Source: Acidiferrobacterales bacterium | GTDB lineage: Bacteria; Pseudomonadota; Gammaproteobacteria; Acidiferrobacterales; Sulfurifustaceae | Assembly (NCBI GenBank): GCA_015492195.1 | Contig: WGFP01000229.1 | Span: 1-5,546, forward strand | Reading direction: 5' to 3' | Length of the DNA stretch: 5,546 nucleotides | In this document: positions 5,044 to 5,546 of the stretch, in pieces | How the letters are laid out: the number at the start of each line of letters is the position of its first letter | Numbering within the stretch: position 1 is the first letter of the stretch | Made by a program: the position numbers and the translations under genes | Notes under the pieces: model-generated | What the model saw: only the letters and a program-made list of their open reading frames with translations | What the model was told of the DNA's origin: nothing | Database searches by the model: none

Positions 5044-5546
5044 TCAAACGCCCGGGCGGCTTCCACTGAAAAACGTCTGCGTCCTCATCACCCGGCCTAA
5101 GCATCAGGCACAACATCTCGCCGCTCTGGTTGAACGGGAAGGGGGCGAGGCGCTTTGTTTTCCGGTGATTGAAATCGTCGAGCCAACGAACAATTCGGCC
5201 CTGCTGCAAACTATCGATCGCCTGGCGGACTTTGATCTCGCGATTTTCATCAGCCCCAATGCCGTCAGCAGATCCATGGGTTTGATCAACACGCGCGGCG
5301 GCCTGCCGCCAACCCTGCAGATCGCCTGCGTCGGCCGCGGCAGCGCCCGTGAACTCAAACGTTTCGGCATTGAAAATCCGATCGTGCCGGAAGGCCGCGC
5401 CGACAGTGAGGCCCTGCTTGAGCTGCCGGCACTGCAAGAAACAGCGGGCAAAAAAATCGTGATCTTTCGTGGAGACGGCGGGCGTGCACTTTTGGGCGAT
5501 ACCCTGCGCGAACGTGGCGCGCAAATTGAATACGCCGAATGCTACC
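5036..5546 (+). CDS. hemD: Uroporphyrinogen-III synthase, N-terminal part (cut by window end)
   Basis: This enzyme closes hydroxymethylbilane into uroporphyrinogen III with inversion of ring D, the branch point to heme and other tetrapyrroles. The frame runs from GTG 5036 to the window edge without a stop, covering 170 residues of a family usually near 250. Visible family features are VLITRP (16-21), ISPNAV (72-77), CVGRGSARELKRFG (98-111), GRADSEALLELPAL (120-133), and the second-domain stretch IFRGDGGRALLGDTLRERGA (143-162) followed by YAECY. The start is supported by AAGGTG (5023-5028), 7 bases upstream inside hemC, and by the 8-base overlap with hemC, which suggests translational coupling. 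Family members lack strictly conserved catalytic residues, so function rests on overall similarity and on hemC next door. Truncation is due to the window, not a mutation. Confidence 0.93.
   Translation, partial: MPDQTPGRLPLKNVCVLITRPKHQAQHLAALVEREGGEALCFPVIEIVEPTNNSALLQTIDRLADFDLAIFISPNAVSRSMGLINTRGGLPPTLQIACVGRGSARELKRFGIENPIVPEGRADSEALLELPALQETAGKKIVIFRGDGGRALLGDTLRERGAQIEYAECY

Noticed and set aside
4922..5524. A 200-codon leftward open frame opposite hemC/hemD
   Set aside because: It is antisense to two well-recognised genes; its length comes from the GC-rich codon pattern, and its product shows no domain.

Overview
The window looks like a chromosomal contig end from a gammaproteobacterium. 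The order algZ-type kinase, algR, hemC, hemD is the arrangement known from Pseudomonas and related gammaproteobacteria. The proteins resemble that group, and the coding parts are fairly GC-rich with mostly G/C third positions. The genus cannot be named from the sequence. Bases 1-19 are not genomic: they match the synthetic Tn5 mosaic end of Nextera-type libraries, so the genome begins at about base 20.

Layout. Bases 20-240 hold no recognisable gene. They contain the end of some rightward transcript: possible nested pairings, a long hairpin (153-206) and a very strong intrinsic terminator (212-240). Bases 241-535 are a leader region with candidate promoter elements, a consensus Shine-Dalgarno (SD) sequence at 310-315 that can be folded into a hairpin, and a possible 70-residue ORF (319-531) that stops 4 bases before the first kinase. 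Next come three tightly packed rightward genes: an AlgZ/LytS-type membrane sensor kinase (536-1588), a second, paralogous kinase (1594-2742), and an AlgR/LytR-type response regulator (2739-3485) overlapping it by 4 bases. A leftward gene for an exported SoxW-like thioredoxin-fold protein (3488-4009) converges on algR with 2 bases between the stops. After a short AT-rich divergent intergenic region, hemC (4117-5043, TTG start) and hemD (5036 to the window end, truncated) run rightward with an 8-base overlap.

How the genes work together. The two kinases and the regulator most likely form one signalling unit: membrane kinases phosphorylate Asp53 of the regulator, whose LytTR domain binds DNA. 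Two tandem paralogous kinases in front of a single AlgR is the most unusual feature here, since the well-known arrangement has one. HemC and HemD perform consecutive steps of tetrapyrrole synthesis: porphobilinogen to hydroxymethylbilane to uroporphyrinogen III. The thioredoxin-fold protein is probably periplasmic and has no obvious tie to either unit beyond position.
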